DNA of 64,000 bases from Flavobacterium sp. HSC-61S13. Its GTDB lineage: Bacteria; Bacteroidota; Bacteroidia; Flavobacteriales; Flavobacteriaceae. The stretch lies in contig NZ_JALJZV010000004.1 of the NCBI RefSeq assembly GCF_024171535.1, positions 186,001 to 250,000 on the forward strand. Direction: 5' to 3'. The position numbers were made by a program, and so were the translations under genes. The notes beneath the pieces are model-generated. The model searched no databases and was not told the DNA's origin. It saw only the letters and a program-made list of their open reading frames with translations. Positions 1 to 7,610 of the stretch are shown piece after piece. Positions within the stretch are counted from its first letter, which is position 1; the number at the start of each line of letters is the position of its first letter.

Positions 1-101
1 TCATAACTGAAGGCAAAATGAATTTTGTGGTTTTTGAAATACGTGCCTTCAAAATCAGTCTTTACGGAAATTTTAATTCCTTTAGTAATTTGAGAAACCA
101 T
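1..101 (-). CDS. apaG: ApaG domain protein (5' part only)
   Basis: The reverse strand opens with ATG at 101 and reads MVSQITKGIKISVKTDFEGT and on to the window edge without a stop, so only about the first 33 codons are present. This N-terminus, with its ITKGIKISV strand followed by a TYFKN segment, matches my recollection of ApaG/DUF525 proteins of Flavobacteriia, small fibronectin-III-like beta-sandwich proteins of about 128 aa. Their biochemical role is unsettled; the old 'Co2+/Mg2+ efflux' label comes from E. coli mutant phenotypes. It lies downstream of the T9SS plug gene on the same strand but has its own promoter. Confidence 0.8.
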   Translation of the reverse strand, partial: MVSQITKGIKISVKTDFEGTYFKNHKIHFAFSY

Positions 102-130
102 AATTATAGATTTTGAAAAGTAGAACTATC

Positions 131-161
131 CAAAAGTAGCAAATAATTAATTACGAGACAA
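131..161 (-). promoter_or_regulatory. Flavobacterial promoter for apaG
   Basis: On the minus strand TTG (161-159), a 20-nt spacer and TACTTTTG (138-131) match the Bacteroidota -33/-7 pattern TTG...TAnnTTTG. Transcription would start near 125, about 25 nt before the apaG ATG. Confidence 0.6.
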
Positions 162-169
162 TTAAAAAA

Positions 170-1423
170 TTAATATATTATATTTTCAGAATTTCCTTCT
201 CCTATGCCAATAACACGATCGTATAAATCGTTGTTGCCGCGATAGTAAACCAATACTTGATATTGATTTTCGGTTTCCGCAAAGTTTCCGTCTATAGGAT
301 CTTCTAAGTCAATGCGTTGGTTGTTAACCGTAGTGTATTGGAAGTTGGTAAAACCTTGTTTGATCAATAGTGCTTTTTCGTAGGCTTGGGTTTCGGCGTT
401 ATAGCTCATTAAATTATCGGATGTAAATTCGTAATTGTTAAACATACCGGTGATGTAGATTTGTTTTTTACCAAAAGCTTCAGGGCTAACCAAGGTAAAA
501 TAGATCCAAGTGTAGTCTGCTTCTATGCTGGCATTGTCACGGTTGATGTTGCGCGGATAAAAACTTCCATTGATATCGGGAAAAAAGGTATAGGGTTTGT
601 TGGCTCGTGGTAGGTTTGGATACAAATGGGTATTATATATTTCATCTGCCGTAACCTGTCCGATCATGTTGTTGTTGCCTCGGATGTCTTTATTGTCAAA
701 ATTGAGGAATTCATTACCACCCCAGAACTGGGTTTCTTTATTGTATTTGTAAATTAAATCTGTACCGATGGTGTATTGGGGTTTGATTCTGGAAATGGAA
801 GTAGCCCATTGTCCGTTTTGAAAAATATAAACCTTAATGTTTTGTACCGGGTTTTGATAGGTCTGTTCGCCCAGTTTAATGGTGAAGTCGACATTCTGTT
901 TTGTGGTAAACGTTCCCAAATCGCGTGATCTTTTGATCACTACCGGTACGTTGACCAGCTCTTCATACACAATAAATTTTCTGCGGATCATCACTTCCTC
1001 TGATCGGTTGGTGATTTCCAGCACGTAATTACCGCTTTTTAGGATGTTGTATTTCGAATTGGGAATAGTCAGATTGTAGTGAGAGTATAATTGTAAGGTG
1101 TTGAATGAATTGGCATAAGAGGCAATACGTTGGTCGTCCATACCGTCCAAATAATCGATTTTACTCAATTGTGACGGGCTCCAATCATAGTTATATTGGG
1201 TGATGTTGTAATAATAATCAGATTCTCCGGCCAGTAAATCATCAAATTCAAAATTAATCGATGTTCCCAGTCGAAAAAACGGAACCACTGCTTGATTATT
1301 TTTCATAAACGCAGCAGACTTGATATAATTGGATGTTTTTTCTTGTATGTTGTTCTGTCCTTGGGCTTGAATGCTAAAAACAATTAGGGCTAATAGGCTT
1401 ATTTTGATTTTGGAATATAACAT
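170..1423 (-). CDS. Type IX secretion system plug protein (DUF5103 family)
   Basis: A 417-aa exported protein. Residues 1-22 form a signal peptide (hydrophobic LLALIVFSIQA core). The rest is beta-rich with many Tyr/Asn, an FRLGTSINFEFDDL stretch near residue 50 and a C-terminal segment that ends in DRVIGIGEG. The length, the export signal and the FEFDDL...YYYNI pattern match the DUF5103 family, shown in Flavobacterium johnsoniae to be the periplasmic plug that closes the SprA translocon of the T9SS. It is transcribed from its own promoter and is followed 68 bp on by apaG. The sorting-domain protein at 48.9-52.0 kb shows that the genome encodes a T9SS substrate. Family assignment is from recollection, without a profile search. 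Confidence 0.8.
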   Translation of the reverse strand: MLYSKIKISLLALIVFSIQAQGQNNIQEKTSNYIKSAAFMKNNQAVVPFFRLGTSINFEFDDLLAGESDYYYNITQYNYDWSPSQLSKIDYLDGMDDQRIASYANSFNTLQLYSHYNLTIPNSKYNILKSGNYVLEITNRSEEVMIRRKFIVYEELVNVPVVIKRSRDLGTFTTKQNVDFTIKLGEQTYQNPVQNIKVYIFQNGQWATSISRIKPQYTIGTDLIYKYNKETQFWGGNEFLNFDNKDIRGNNNMIGQVTADEIYNTHLYPNLPRANKPYTFFPDINGSFYPRNINRDNASIEADYTWIYFTLVSPEAFGKKQIYITGMFNNYEFTSDNLMSYNAETQAYEKALLIKQGFTNFQYTTVNNQRIDLEDPIDGNFAETENQYQVLVYYRGNNDLYDRVIGIGEGNSENIIY

Positions 1424-1453
1424 AGAACCTTGATTTAAAGCGAATAATAGTCA

Positions 1454-1482
1454 CAAATATAGACTAATTGTTGCGATTCAAA
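1454..1482 (-). promoter_or_regulatory. Promoter for the T9SS plug gene
   Basis: Minus strand TTTG (1482-1479), 17-nt spacer, TATATTTG (1461-1454): an exact match to TTTG/TAnnTTTG. It lies 31 bp upstream of the plug ATG. Confidence 0.65.
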
Positions 1483-1523
1483 AATAGAAATGCAGCAGAA
1501 AATTAGATTTTGATAAAATTATT

Positions 1524-2291
1524 TTAAGGTTTAAAACAAACCGGGATGATTTCTCCGGGAGCCAGACAATATCTCTCGATTTCATCGTTGCTCAATAAAG
1601 CGGTATAGTCCACTTCGTTTACAACAAAACCAATGGATCGCAATTTATTGAAGTAATCGCGTCCATATATCCGAACGTGGTCGTACTGACCAAAAACACG
1701 AGCGCGTTCTTGGCGATCTGTTATGCTGTTGTCTTCAAAGGTCACAGCGCGGTTTAAATCTTGCGGAATTTGAAAAATACCCATTCCTCCCGGTTTTAAA
1801 ACGCGAAACAGCTCTTTCATTGCCTGAGTGTCATCTGGAATGTGTTCCAATACGTGATTGCACAAAATGACATCAAAAGCATCGCTTTCAAAAGGTAGGT
1901 TGCAGATATCGGCTTTGACATCTGCCAAAGGAGACTCTAAATCGGTTGTGATATATTCTAAATTGGCCTGTTTTCTAAATCGCTTGTAGAACGCTTGCTC
2001 AGGAGCGAAGTGCAGTACTTTTTTGGGTGCGGTAAAAAAGTCGGTTTCCCGATTCAGATACAACCACAAAAGCCGATGACGCTCTAACGATAAGGTGCTA
2101 GGGGATAAAACATTTTGACGTTGGGTCGCGTATCCATAGGGTAGAAAAGTTCGGAAACTTTTTCCATCAATTGGATCTGTATAACGATCACCTTTTAAAT
2201 ATAACGCCAAAATGGGTCGAACAACATAACTCAACCGAATGAGTATCGGTCGAGGTATGGTATTCAGTATACTTTTGAAAATGCTTTTCAT
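1524..2291 (-). CDS. Class I SAM-dependent methyltransferase
   Basis: A 255-aa soluble protein with a C-terminal Rossmann methyltransferase domain (about residues 85-200). Motif I is atypical: the first strand is VLHFAPEQAF instead of a glycine-rich ExGxGxG loop. The later motifs are standard: an acidic TTDLES end of strand 2, ADICNLPFESDAFDVILCNH for motifs II/III, VLEHIPDD and LKPGGMGIFQIP. The N-terminal 80 residues contain a basic/hydrophobic helix and an FLPYGY...RQNVLSP segment, perhaps for substrate recognition. The methyl acceptor is unknown. The ATG is only 7 nt downstream of the map stop codon, so the two genes form an operon. Confidence 0.8.
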   Translation of the reverse strand: MKSIFKSILNTIPRPILIRLSYVVRPILALYLKGDRYTDPIDGKSFRTFLPYGYATQRQNVLSPSTLSLERHRLLWLYLNRETDFFTAPKKVLHFAPEQAFYKRFRKQANLEYITTDLESPLADVKADICNLPFESDAFDVILCNHVLEHIPDDTQAMKELFRVLKPGGMGIFQIPQDLNRAVTFEDNSITDRQERARVFGQYDHVRIYGRDYFNKLRSIGFVVNEVDYTALLSNDEIERYCLAPGEIIPVCFKP

Positions 2292-2298
2292 CGGTCTT

Positions 2299-3117
2299 TT
2301 ATAGAACTAAAGGGATGGCTCTAAATTCGTCTTCTTCATTACTTGTGATTCCCAAAGCTTGATAGATATAGGCAAATGTAGAAAGCAATTCCGGTTTGCC
2401 ATTGACTAAGGCAACATCGTGCTCAAAGTGAGCGCTTGGTTTACCGTCTCTAGTGACAATAGTCCAACCGTCTTTTAATTGCTTGATATTTTTAGTTCCC
2501 AGGTTAATCATCGGTTCGATGGCAACGGTCATTCCTTCTTGGAATTTTTTTCCTTTACCTCTTTTTCCGTAGTTAGGCATTTCTGGACCTTCGTGCATTT
2601 TGCGCCCCAATCCATGACCAACTAATTCGCGAACTACACCGTAACCTTCGGCTTCTGTATATCGTTGAATAGCACTTCCGACATCTTCAACGCGATTGCC
2701 AATACGGAATTCGCGAATACCTACGTAAAGTGATTCTTTTGTGATTTGTAAAAGTTTTTTAACCTCCGGAGCTACTTCACCGATTTCAAAGGTGTAAGCA
2801 TGATCTCCATAGAAACCATTCATAATGGCACCGCAGTCTACCGATACGATGTCGCCTTCTTGAATAGGACGATTCGTAGGCAAACCGTGAACGATTTGTT
2901 CATTGACACTGGTTAATAGGGTCGAAGGGCAGTCATACAATCCTAGGAAACCTGGAATTGCACCGTGATCGCGAATAAACGCTTCCGCCATTTTATCTAA
3001 CTCTAGAGTCGTTACGCCGGGTTTAAGTTCAGTAGCTAACATTCCAAGTGTCTTGGAAACGATTAAAGCACTTTGACGCATCAACTCAATCTCTTCTGAA
3101 GTTTTTATAACAATCAT
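2299..3117 (-). CDS. map: Type I methionine aminopeptidase
   Basis: A 272-aa cytosolic enzyme that removes the initiator methionine from new proteins. It begins with IKTSEEIELMRQSALIVSKTL, the usual start of type I MetAPs, and carries the dinuclear metal ligands in the expected order: Asp in IVSVDCGA, Asp in FYGDHAYTF, His in ELVGHGLGRKMHEGP, Glu in VAIEPMINLG and Glu in HFEHDVAL. HGLP provides the substrate-binding His. Length is typical (250-275). It is the first gene of an operon with the methyltransferase. Confidence 0.95.
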   Translation of the reverse strand: MIVIKTSEEIELMRQSALIVSKTLGMLATELKPGVTTLELDKMAEAFIRDHGAIPGFLGLYDCPSTLLTSVNEQIVHGLPTNRPIQEGDIVSVDCGAIMNGFYGDHAYTFEIGEVAPEVKKLLQITKESLYVGIREFRIGNRVEDVGSAIQRYTEAEGYGVVRELVGHGLGRKMHEGPEMPNYGKRGKGKKFQEGMTVAIEPMINLGTKNIKQLKDGWTIVTRDGKPSAHFEHDVALVNGKPELLSTFAYIYQALGITSNEEDEFRAIPLVL

Positions 3118-3137
3118 ATCGAAAATTTTTCTTAGTG

Positions 3138-3168
3138 CAAAAGTACAACTTTTAGTGTGAATTGAAAA
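3138..3168 (-). promoter_or_regulatory. Promoter for map operon
   Basis: Minus-strand TACTTTTG (3145-3138) fits the -7 consensus TAnnTTTG, with TTTTC (3168-3164) 18 nt upstream in the -33 position. It lies 21 bp before the map ATG. Confidence 0.5.
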
Positions 3169-3421
3169 TGTTCTATATCAACTGTTTTTAGATGGAGCTT
3201 ATCTTTTTAGAAATGTTTATCTTTGGTAGAGAACACAACTAAAATGGGGTGTTTAGTTTGAACGGGATAGGCAGTTGTAAAACGGATTTTCGAATTGGAA
3301 TTGGAAGGTTGGTTTTGAACGAAATACCGATGTGCTTCATTTTCGATCTATTGGGAATTGATATCAAAAAATAGCTGGCGAGAAACGCAAAATTGCTTTA
3401 GGAATCAAAAAAACAAAATAT
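3169..3421. other. Intergenic, divergent map / CoA-transferase
   Basis: The rest of the 304-bp gap between two divergent genes. Nothing beyond the map promoter stands out, and no clear -7/-33 pair for the plus-strand gene was found. Confidence 0.4.
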
Positions 3422-4687
3422 ATGAAGTATGTATCAGCTACAGAGGCCGTACAGGTAGTGCGCTCTGGAGATCGAGTTTATGTTCACGCGGCGGCGGCAA
3501 CACCTGTGATTTTAACTCAAGCCTTGACCGAGCGCGCAGAGGAGTTGCGCGGCGTTGAGATGTGTCATATTCATACGGAGGGACCAGCACCTTATGCCGA
3601 TCCAAAGTATATCGAGAATTTTCATGTCAATTCTTTTTTTATTGGTAAAAATGTGCGACACACCATCGCAGCGGGAAACGGATCCTATACACCGGTATTT
3701 TTAAGTGAGATTCCACAGCTTTTTAGAAAGGGGATTTTACCGTTGGATGTGGTTTTTATTCAGGTTTCACCGCCCGATTTACATGGATATTGTTCGTTAG
3801 GAGTTTCTGTAGAAGCTACTGTTGCGGCTATTGAATGTGCGCGTATTGTGATTGCACAGGTCAATTCATTTATGCCGAGAACTTTTGGTGACGGGGTTAT
3901 TCACAGTTCCAAAATCAATTATGCAGTGGTACATAACAGTCCGATTTACGCAGCGCCCACATTGGCGATCAGTGAGATTGAAAATCGCATCGGTGAGCAT
4001 GTGGCCGGTTTGGTCGATGATAAAAGTACCTTGCAAATGGGAATTGGATCCATACCCAATGCGGTATTGTCTAAATTAACTAATCACAAGGGATTGGGAT
4101 TGCATACCGAAATGTTTTCAGATGGCGTTATAGATCTTATCGAAAATGGCGTAATTACCTGTGAAAACAAAGGTGTGATTAAAGGCCGTGTGGTTTCTAC
4201 TTTTCTAATCGGATCAGAACGACTGTATCGTTTTGTCGACAACAATCCATTTATAGAAATGAAAGAGGTTTCCTATGTCAACGATACTTCTGTGATTCGT
4301 AGAAACCCGAAAATGATCGCTATCAATTCAGCTATTGAAGTTGATGTGACCGGACAAGTATGTGCCGATTCCATCGGTTCGAAAATGTATTCTGGCGTTG
4401 GTGGTCAGATGGATTTTATTCGCGGTGCTTCCTTGAGCAACGGAGGGAAAGCGATTATTGCACTGCCATCCGTAACGGCTAGAGGGGAAAATAAAATTGT
4501 CCCTTTCTTAAAACACGGGGCAGGAGTAGTAACCACGCGTTCGCATATACAATATGTGGTGACCGAATATGGAATTGCCGATCTATACGGAAAAACCCTG
4601 TTGCAAAGGGTTAAAGCTATGGCAGAAATAGCTCATCCCGATCATAGAGAGTCCATTCTTAAAACCTATTTTGATCAAGTAAAATAG
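3422..4687 (+). CDS. Acetyl-CoA hydrolase / CoA-transferase family protein
   Basis: A 421-aa member of the acetyl-CoA hydrolase/transferase (Cat1, 4-hydroxybutyrate CoA-transferase) family, which moves CoA between acyl groups or hydrolyses acetyl-CoA. The N-terminal half has GDRVYVHAAAATP, and the C-terminal half has GIGSIPNAVLSKL, LHTEMFSDGVIDL, SGVGGQMDFIRGA and TEYGIADLYGKTL, all family landmarks. The HTEMFSDG segment appears to carry the Glu proposed to form the CoA thioester in 4-hydroxybutyrate CoA-transferases. It is cytosolic and monocistronic. The precise acyl substrate cannot be read from sequence. Chosen start is the ATG after an A-rich leader; an overlapping longer frame is a shadow. 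Confidence 0.85.
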   Translation: MKYVSATEAVQVVRSGDRVYVHAAAATPVILTQALTERAEELRGVEMCHIHTEGPAPYADPKYIENFHVNSFFIGKNVRHTIAAGNGSYTPVFLSEIPQLFRKGILPLDVVFIQVSPPDLHGYCSLGVSVEATVAAIECARIVIAQVNSFMPRTFGDGVIHSSKINYAVVHNSPIYAAPTLAISEIENRIGEHVAGLVDDKSTLQMGIGSIPNAVLSKLTNHKGLGLHTEMFSDGVIDLIENGVITCENKGVIKGRVVSTFLIGSERLYRFVDNNPFIEMKEVSYVNDTSVIRRNPKMIAINSAIEVDVTGQVCADSIGSKMYSGVGGQMDFIRGASLSNGGKAIIALPSVTARGENKIVPFLKHGAGVVTTRSHIQYVVTEYGIADLYGKTLLQRVKAMAEIAHPDHRESILKTYFDQVK

Positions 4688-4695
4688 GTTTTTTT

Positions 4696-4751
4696 GCCTA
4701 TACGCCTATACGCCTATACGCCTATACGCCTATACGTCTATACGTCTATAC
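4696..4751. repeat. 8-bp tandem repeat (GCCTATAC)n
   Basis: Five perfect copies of GCCTATAC followed by two GTCTATAC copies (7 x 8 bp), then a decayed unit. It starts 8 bp after the stop of the CoA-transferase gene, in a convergent intergenic region. Confidence 0.95.
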
Positions 4752-4763
4752 GCTGATAGGCGA

Positions 4764-4938
4764 ATGTGCGAATGGGCATATAGGCTTTTAGTTGCTGATG
4801 TACCTATACTTGAGTGTACATATTCGCGTATGTGCAAATGACATATAGGATTGTTCCTTTTTACGTGTCAGGGCGAATACGCGTATGTGCGAATGGGCAT
4901 ATAGGCTTTTAGTTGCTGATGTACCTATACTTGAGTGT
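4764..4938. repeat. 54-bp direct repeat, two copies 121 bp apart
   Basis: Positions 4764-4817 and 4885-4938 are identical over 54 bp, and the similarity continues with scattered changes for about 30 bp beyond each copy. The repeats contain variants of the neighbouring motif (CATATAGGC, CCTATACTT, CGCGTATGTGC), so the whole 4696-5022 block seems to have grown from related short units. Confidence 0.9.
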
Positions 4939-4996
4939 GCGTATTCGCGTATGTGCGAATGGACATATAGGCTTTAAGTTGCAGCTACGCAAATGG

Positions 4997-5022
4997 GCGT
5001 ATAGGCGTATGTGCCTATACGC
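4997..5022. terminator. Perfect hairpin over the gpmI stop codon
   Basis: GCGTATAGGC (4997-5006) and GCCTATACGC (5013-5022) form a perfect 10-bp stem with a 6-nt loop. The gpmI stop codon (5017-5015) lies inside the right arm. There is no T-tract, so it may act as a 3'-end stabiliser or simple convergent terminator rather than a classic intrinsic terminator. Confidence 0.45.
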
Positions 5023-6538
5023 TTATCAACGTATTTCTTGTCATGACCGCTGGTTTTTCCAATCCCATCAAATCCAGTATTGTAGGAGCGAGGTCACCCA
5101 AAACACCATCGTGAATGTGTTTGATATCGTTATCAACTAAAATAATCGGAACGGGGTTGGTGGTATGAGCGGTGTTTGGACTTCCGTCTGCATTGTACAT
5201 GGTTTCGCAATTTCCGTGATCGGCTAAGATAATGGTTGTGTATCCGTTTCTTATTGCTGCTTCGACAACGCCTTCTACGCATTTATCAACGGCCTCACAG
5301 GCTTTAATTGCCGCTTCCATGATTCCCGTGTGTCCAACCATATCGCCATTGGCGAAATTAAGGCATACAAAATCAACTTCTCCTTTATCCAATTCTGGGA
5401 TTAAAGCATTTTTAAGATCATATGCACTCATCTCGGGTTGTAGATCATAAGTAGCTACTTTGGGTGAAGGACACAAAATGCGCTGTTCCCCTTCAAAAGG
5501 AATTTCTCGTCCACCTGAAAAGAAAAAAGTAACGTGTGGATATTTTTCTGTTTCAGCAATGCGGATTTGTTTTTTGTGATTGCGTTCTAAAACCTCACCT
5601 AGGGTTTCCGTCAGGTTGTCTTTGTCGTAGATCACGTGTATGTTTTTAAAACTATCGTCGTAATTGGTTAAGGTGACAAAGTACAAGGGCAATTTGGTCA
5701 TTCCGAATTCGGTATAATCTTGCTGCGATAAGACACTGGTTAGCTCTCTACCGCGATCAGTTCTAAAATTAAAAAACAAAACCACATCTCCTTCCTGTAT
5801 GGTAGCAACGGGCTTGTCGAACTCATTCGTCATGATGAGGGGTTCTAAAAACTCATCGGTAACGTTGTTGGCATAACTGTCTTGGATGCTTAAAACGGCA
5901 TTTTTACACGGCATTCCGATGCCTAAAGTTAAGAGATCATAAGCTTTTTTTACTCTTTCCCACCTTTTGTCTCTATCCATGGCATAATAACGTCCTATAA
6001 CGGATGCTAATTTTCCAGTGGATTTGTCCATATGACGCAATAATTCGGCTATGTGATGTGCACCTGATTTTGGGTCGACATCTCTTCCATCGGTGAAAGC
6101 ATGTACAAATACATCTTCTAATCCGGCCTGATGTGCAGCATCCAATAAACCATATAGGTGTTTTTCGTGTGAGTGAACACCTCCATCAGAAACCAATCCC
6201 AGTAAGTGTACCTTTTTATGCTGCTCTTTAGCGTATTTAAAAGCCTCTTGTAAGGCGGGTTCTTTTGCGATGGATCCGCTTTCGACAGCCAGATTAATTT
6301 TAACCAAATCTTGATAGACTATGCGACCAGCGCCTAAGTTCATATGACCTACTTCTGAATTTCCCATCTGACCTATCGGTAAACCTACGTTTAAACCATC
6401 GGTCAAAATAGAGGCATTGGCATATTTAGTATAAAGGCTATCTATAAAGGGTGTATGTGCTTTTTCTATGGCAGAAACCTTTGGGTCTGGAGACTTTCCC
6501 CAGCCATCGAGAATCATTAATATAACTTTTTTGTTCAT
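5015..6538 (-). CDS. gpmI: 2,3-bisphosphoglycerate-independent phosphoglycerate mutase
   Basis: A 507-aa alkaline-phosphatase-fold enzyme interconverting 3- and 2-phosphoglycerate in glycolysis. It begins KKVILMILDGWGKS with the first metal-binding Asp, and the nucleophilic Ser (about residue 61) sits in MGNSEVGHMNLGAGR. HAFTDGRDVDPKS, RYYAMDRDKRW and the C-terminal NFANGDMVGHTG and ADHGNCE metal motifs are all present. The open frame extends 21 codons further upstream to 6601, but a TATTTTTG promoter element lies inside that extension and the family starts at the MNKK methionine, so 6538 is chosen. The last two codons lie within the intergenic repeat block. Confidence 0.95.
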   Translation of the reverse strand: MNKKVILMILDGWGKSPDPKVSAIEKAHTPFIDSLYTKYANASILTDGLNVGLPIGQMGNSEVGHMNLGAGRIVYQDLVKINLAVESGSIAKEPALQEAFKYAKEQHKKVHLLGLVSDGGVHSHEKHLYGLLDAAHQAGLEDVFVHAFTDGRDVDPKSGAHHIAELLRHMDKSTGKLASVIGRYYAMDRDKRWERVKKAYDLLTLGIGMPCKNAVLSIQDSYANNVTDEFLEPLIMTNEFDKPVATIQEGDVVLFFNFRTDRGRELTSVLSQQDYTEFGMTKLPLYFVTLTNYDDSFKNIHVIYDKDNLTETLGEVLERNHKKQIRIAETEKYPHVTFFFSGGREIPFEGEQRILCPSPKVATYDLQPEMSAYDLKNALIPELDKGEVDFVCLNFANGDMVGHTGIMEAAIKACEAVDKCVEGVVEAAIRNGYTTIILADHGNCETMYNADGSPNTAHTTNPVPIILVDNDIKHIHDGVLGDLAPTILDLMGLEKPAVMTRNTLISV

Positions 6539-6567
6539 GTTTATGGTCTTCTTGTAGTTAGTGATTA

Positions 6568-6575
6568 CAAAAATA
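6568..6575 (-). promoter_or_regulatory. -7 element for gpmI
   Basis: TATTTTTG on the minus strand, an exact TAnnTTTG match, 30 bp upstream of the chosen gpmI ATG. No convincing -33 element was found. It supports the shorter gpmI start. Confidence 0.45.
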
Positions 6576-6704
6576 CGCATCCTGATGTAATTATACTTCA
6601 TTAAAAATTAGAATGTTAAAAAAACAAATTTTTCTGTTATTTATAGTGCTTGGTATGAATTTGTTTTTACATTTACGTTTTAAAAATAAAATGTAAAGGA
6701 GAGA

Positions 6705-7451
6705 ATGACAATGTATTACAAACTTTTACCGGTGGTTCTGGTGGGTATTTTCGCATTCAAATGGATCGATACCGATGAACTAAAAAACAGTGCAAGCGCT
6801 GAAAACATTACAAAAAACCATGTTGAACATATAGAAAATAAAGAAGCAACTTTTGACGAAGTGGCTTTGACTGCCTATGAAACTTTAAATGTCAAAACCT
6901 TTTCGGCACCTTCGTTAGTCAGTTTTAAAGAAGCTTTAAGAGGGTTTAAAAAAATGAAAAAAGAAGGCATCATTAAAAAAGATGTATTAACCATAATTGA
7001 TTTTAGCTTGTCTTCGACACAAAAACGCATGTGGATTATCAATATGGTAACCAATGAGGTGATGTTGCAGACCGTGGTTTCTCATGGAAGAAATAGCGGT
7101 TCCGAATTCGCTCAGAAGTTTTCGAATGCAACAAATTCATTTATGAGTAGTATCGGTTTTTACAAAACGGGTGAATCTTATACTGGAAAACATGGGTTTT
7201 CATTGCGATTGGACGGACTGGATAAAGGCTTTAATGACAATGCACGCAATAGAGCTGTTGTTATTCATGGCGCGGATTACGCTTCAGAAAATCTCGCTAA
7301 ACAACAAGGACGATTGGGGAGAAGTTTGGGATGTCCAGCAGTCCCTTTAGAATTGAGAACCGAGATCATCAATATGATTAAAGAAGAATCTTGTTTGTTT
7401 ATCTATTACCCCAATCAAGAGTATTTGAATAAATCGTCCTTTTTGATATAG
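6705..7451 (+). CDS. Murein L,D-transpeptidase catalytic domain family protein
   Basis: A 248-aa protein with an N-terminal hydrophobic segment (LLPVVLVGIFAF) that should export or anchor it. The C-terminal half is an L,D-transpeptidase-like domain of the YkuD_2 type: IDFSLSSTQKRMWIINM, VVSHGRNSG, VVIHGADYASE with a conserved His, and GRLGRSLGCPAVP with the presumed catalytic Cys at about residue 210. Such enzymes act on peptidoglycan stem peptides in the periplasm. The gene is convergent with a second L,D-transpeptidase, sharing a terminator. ATG codons at 6705 and 6711 are both possible. Confidence 0.85.
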   Translation: MTMYYKLLPVVLVGIFAFKWIDTDELKNSASAENITKNHVEHIENKEATFDEVALTAYETLNVKTFSAPSLVSFKEALRGFKKMKKEGIIKKDVLTIIDFSLSSTQKRMWIINMVTNEVMLQTVVSHGRNSGSEFAQKFSNATNSFMSSIGFYKTGESYTGKHGFSLRLDGLDKGFNDNARNRAVVIHGADYASENLAKQQGRLGRSLGCPAVPLELRTEIINMIKEESCLFIYYPNQEYLNKSSFLI

Positions 7452-7562
7452 TTCATAAGGGGTTTGGCAATTGCTGAATTGCAGGCCTCATTTGTTTAAG
7501 AAGCCAGTATATTGTTTGCTGATTTTATAGATAAACCAATGGTGTAAAATTGGTTTTAACAC

Positions 7563-7609
7563 TAAAAAAAAACATCCTTTTGTTTCTAGCAAAAGGATGT
7601 TTTTTTTAT
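7563..7609. terminator. Bidirectional intrinsic terminator
   Basis: AACATCCTTTTG (7571-7582) pairs with CAAAAGGATGTT (7590-7601) around a 7-nt loop, with an A-run before and a T-run after, so it works for both convergent L,D-transpeptidase genes. Confidence 0.9.
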
Positions 7610-7610
7610 A

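Noticed and set aside
4696..5022. CRISPR array
   Set aside because: Units are 8 bp in direct tandem without spacers, and the 54-bp repeats occur only twice; no cas genes nearby.
6539..6601. N-terminal extension of gpmI
   Set aside because: A TATTTTTG promoter element lies within it and the family starts at the MNKK methionine.
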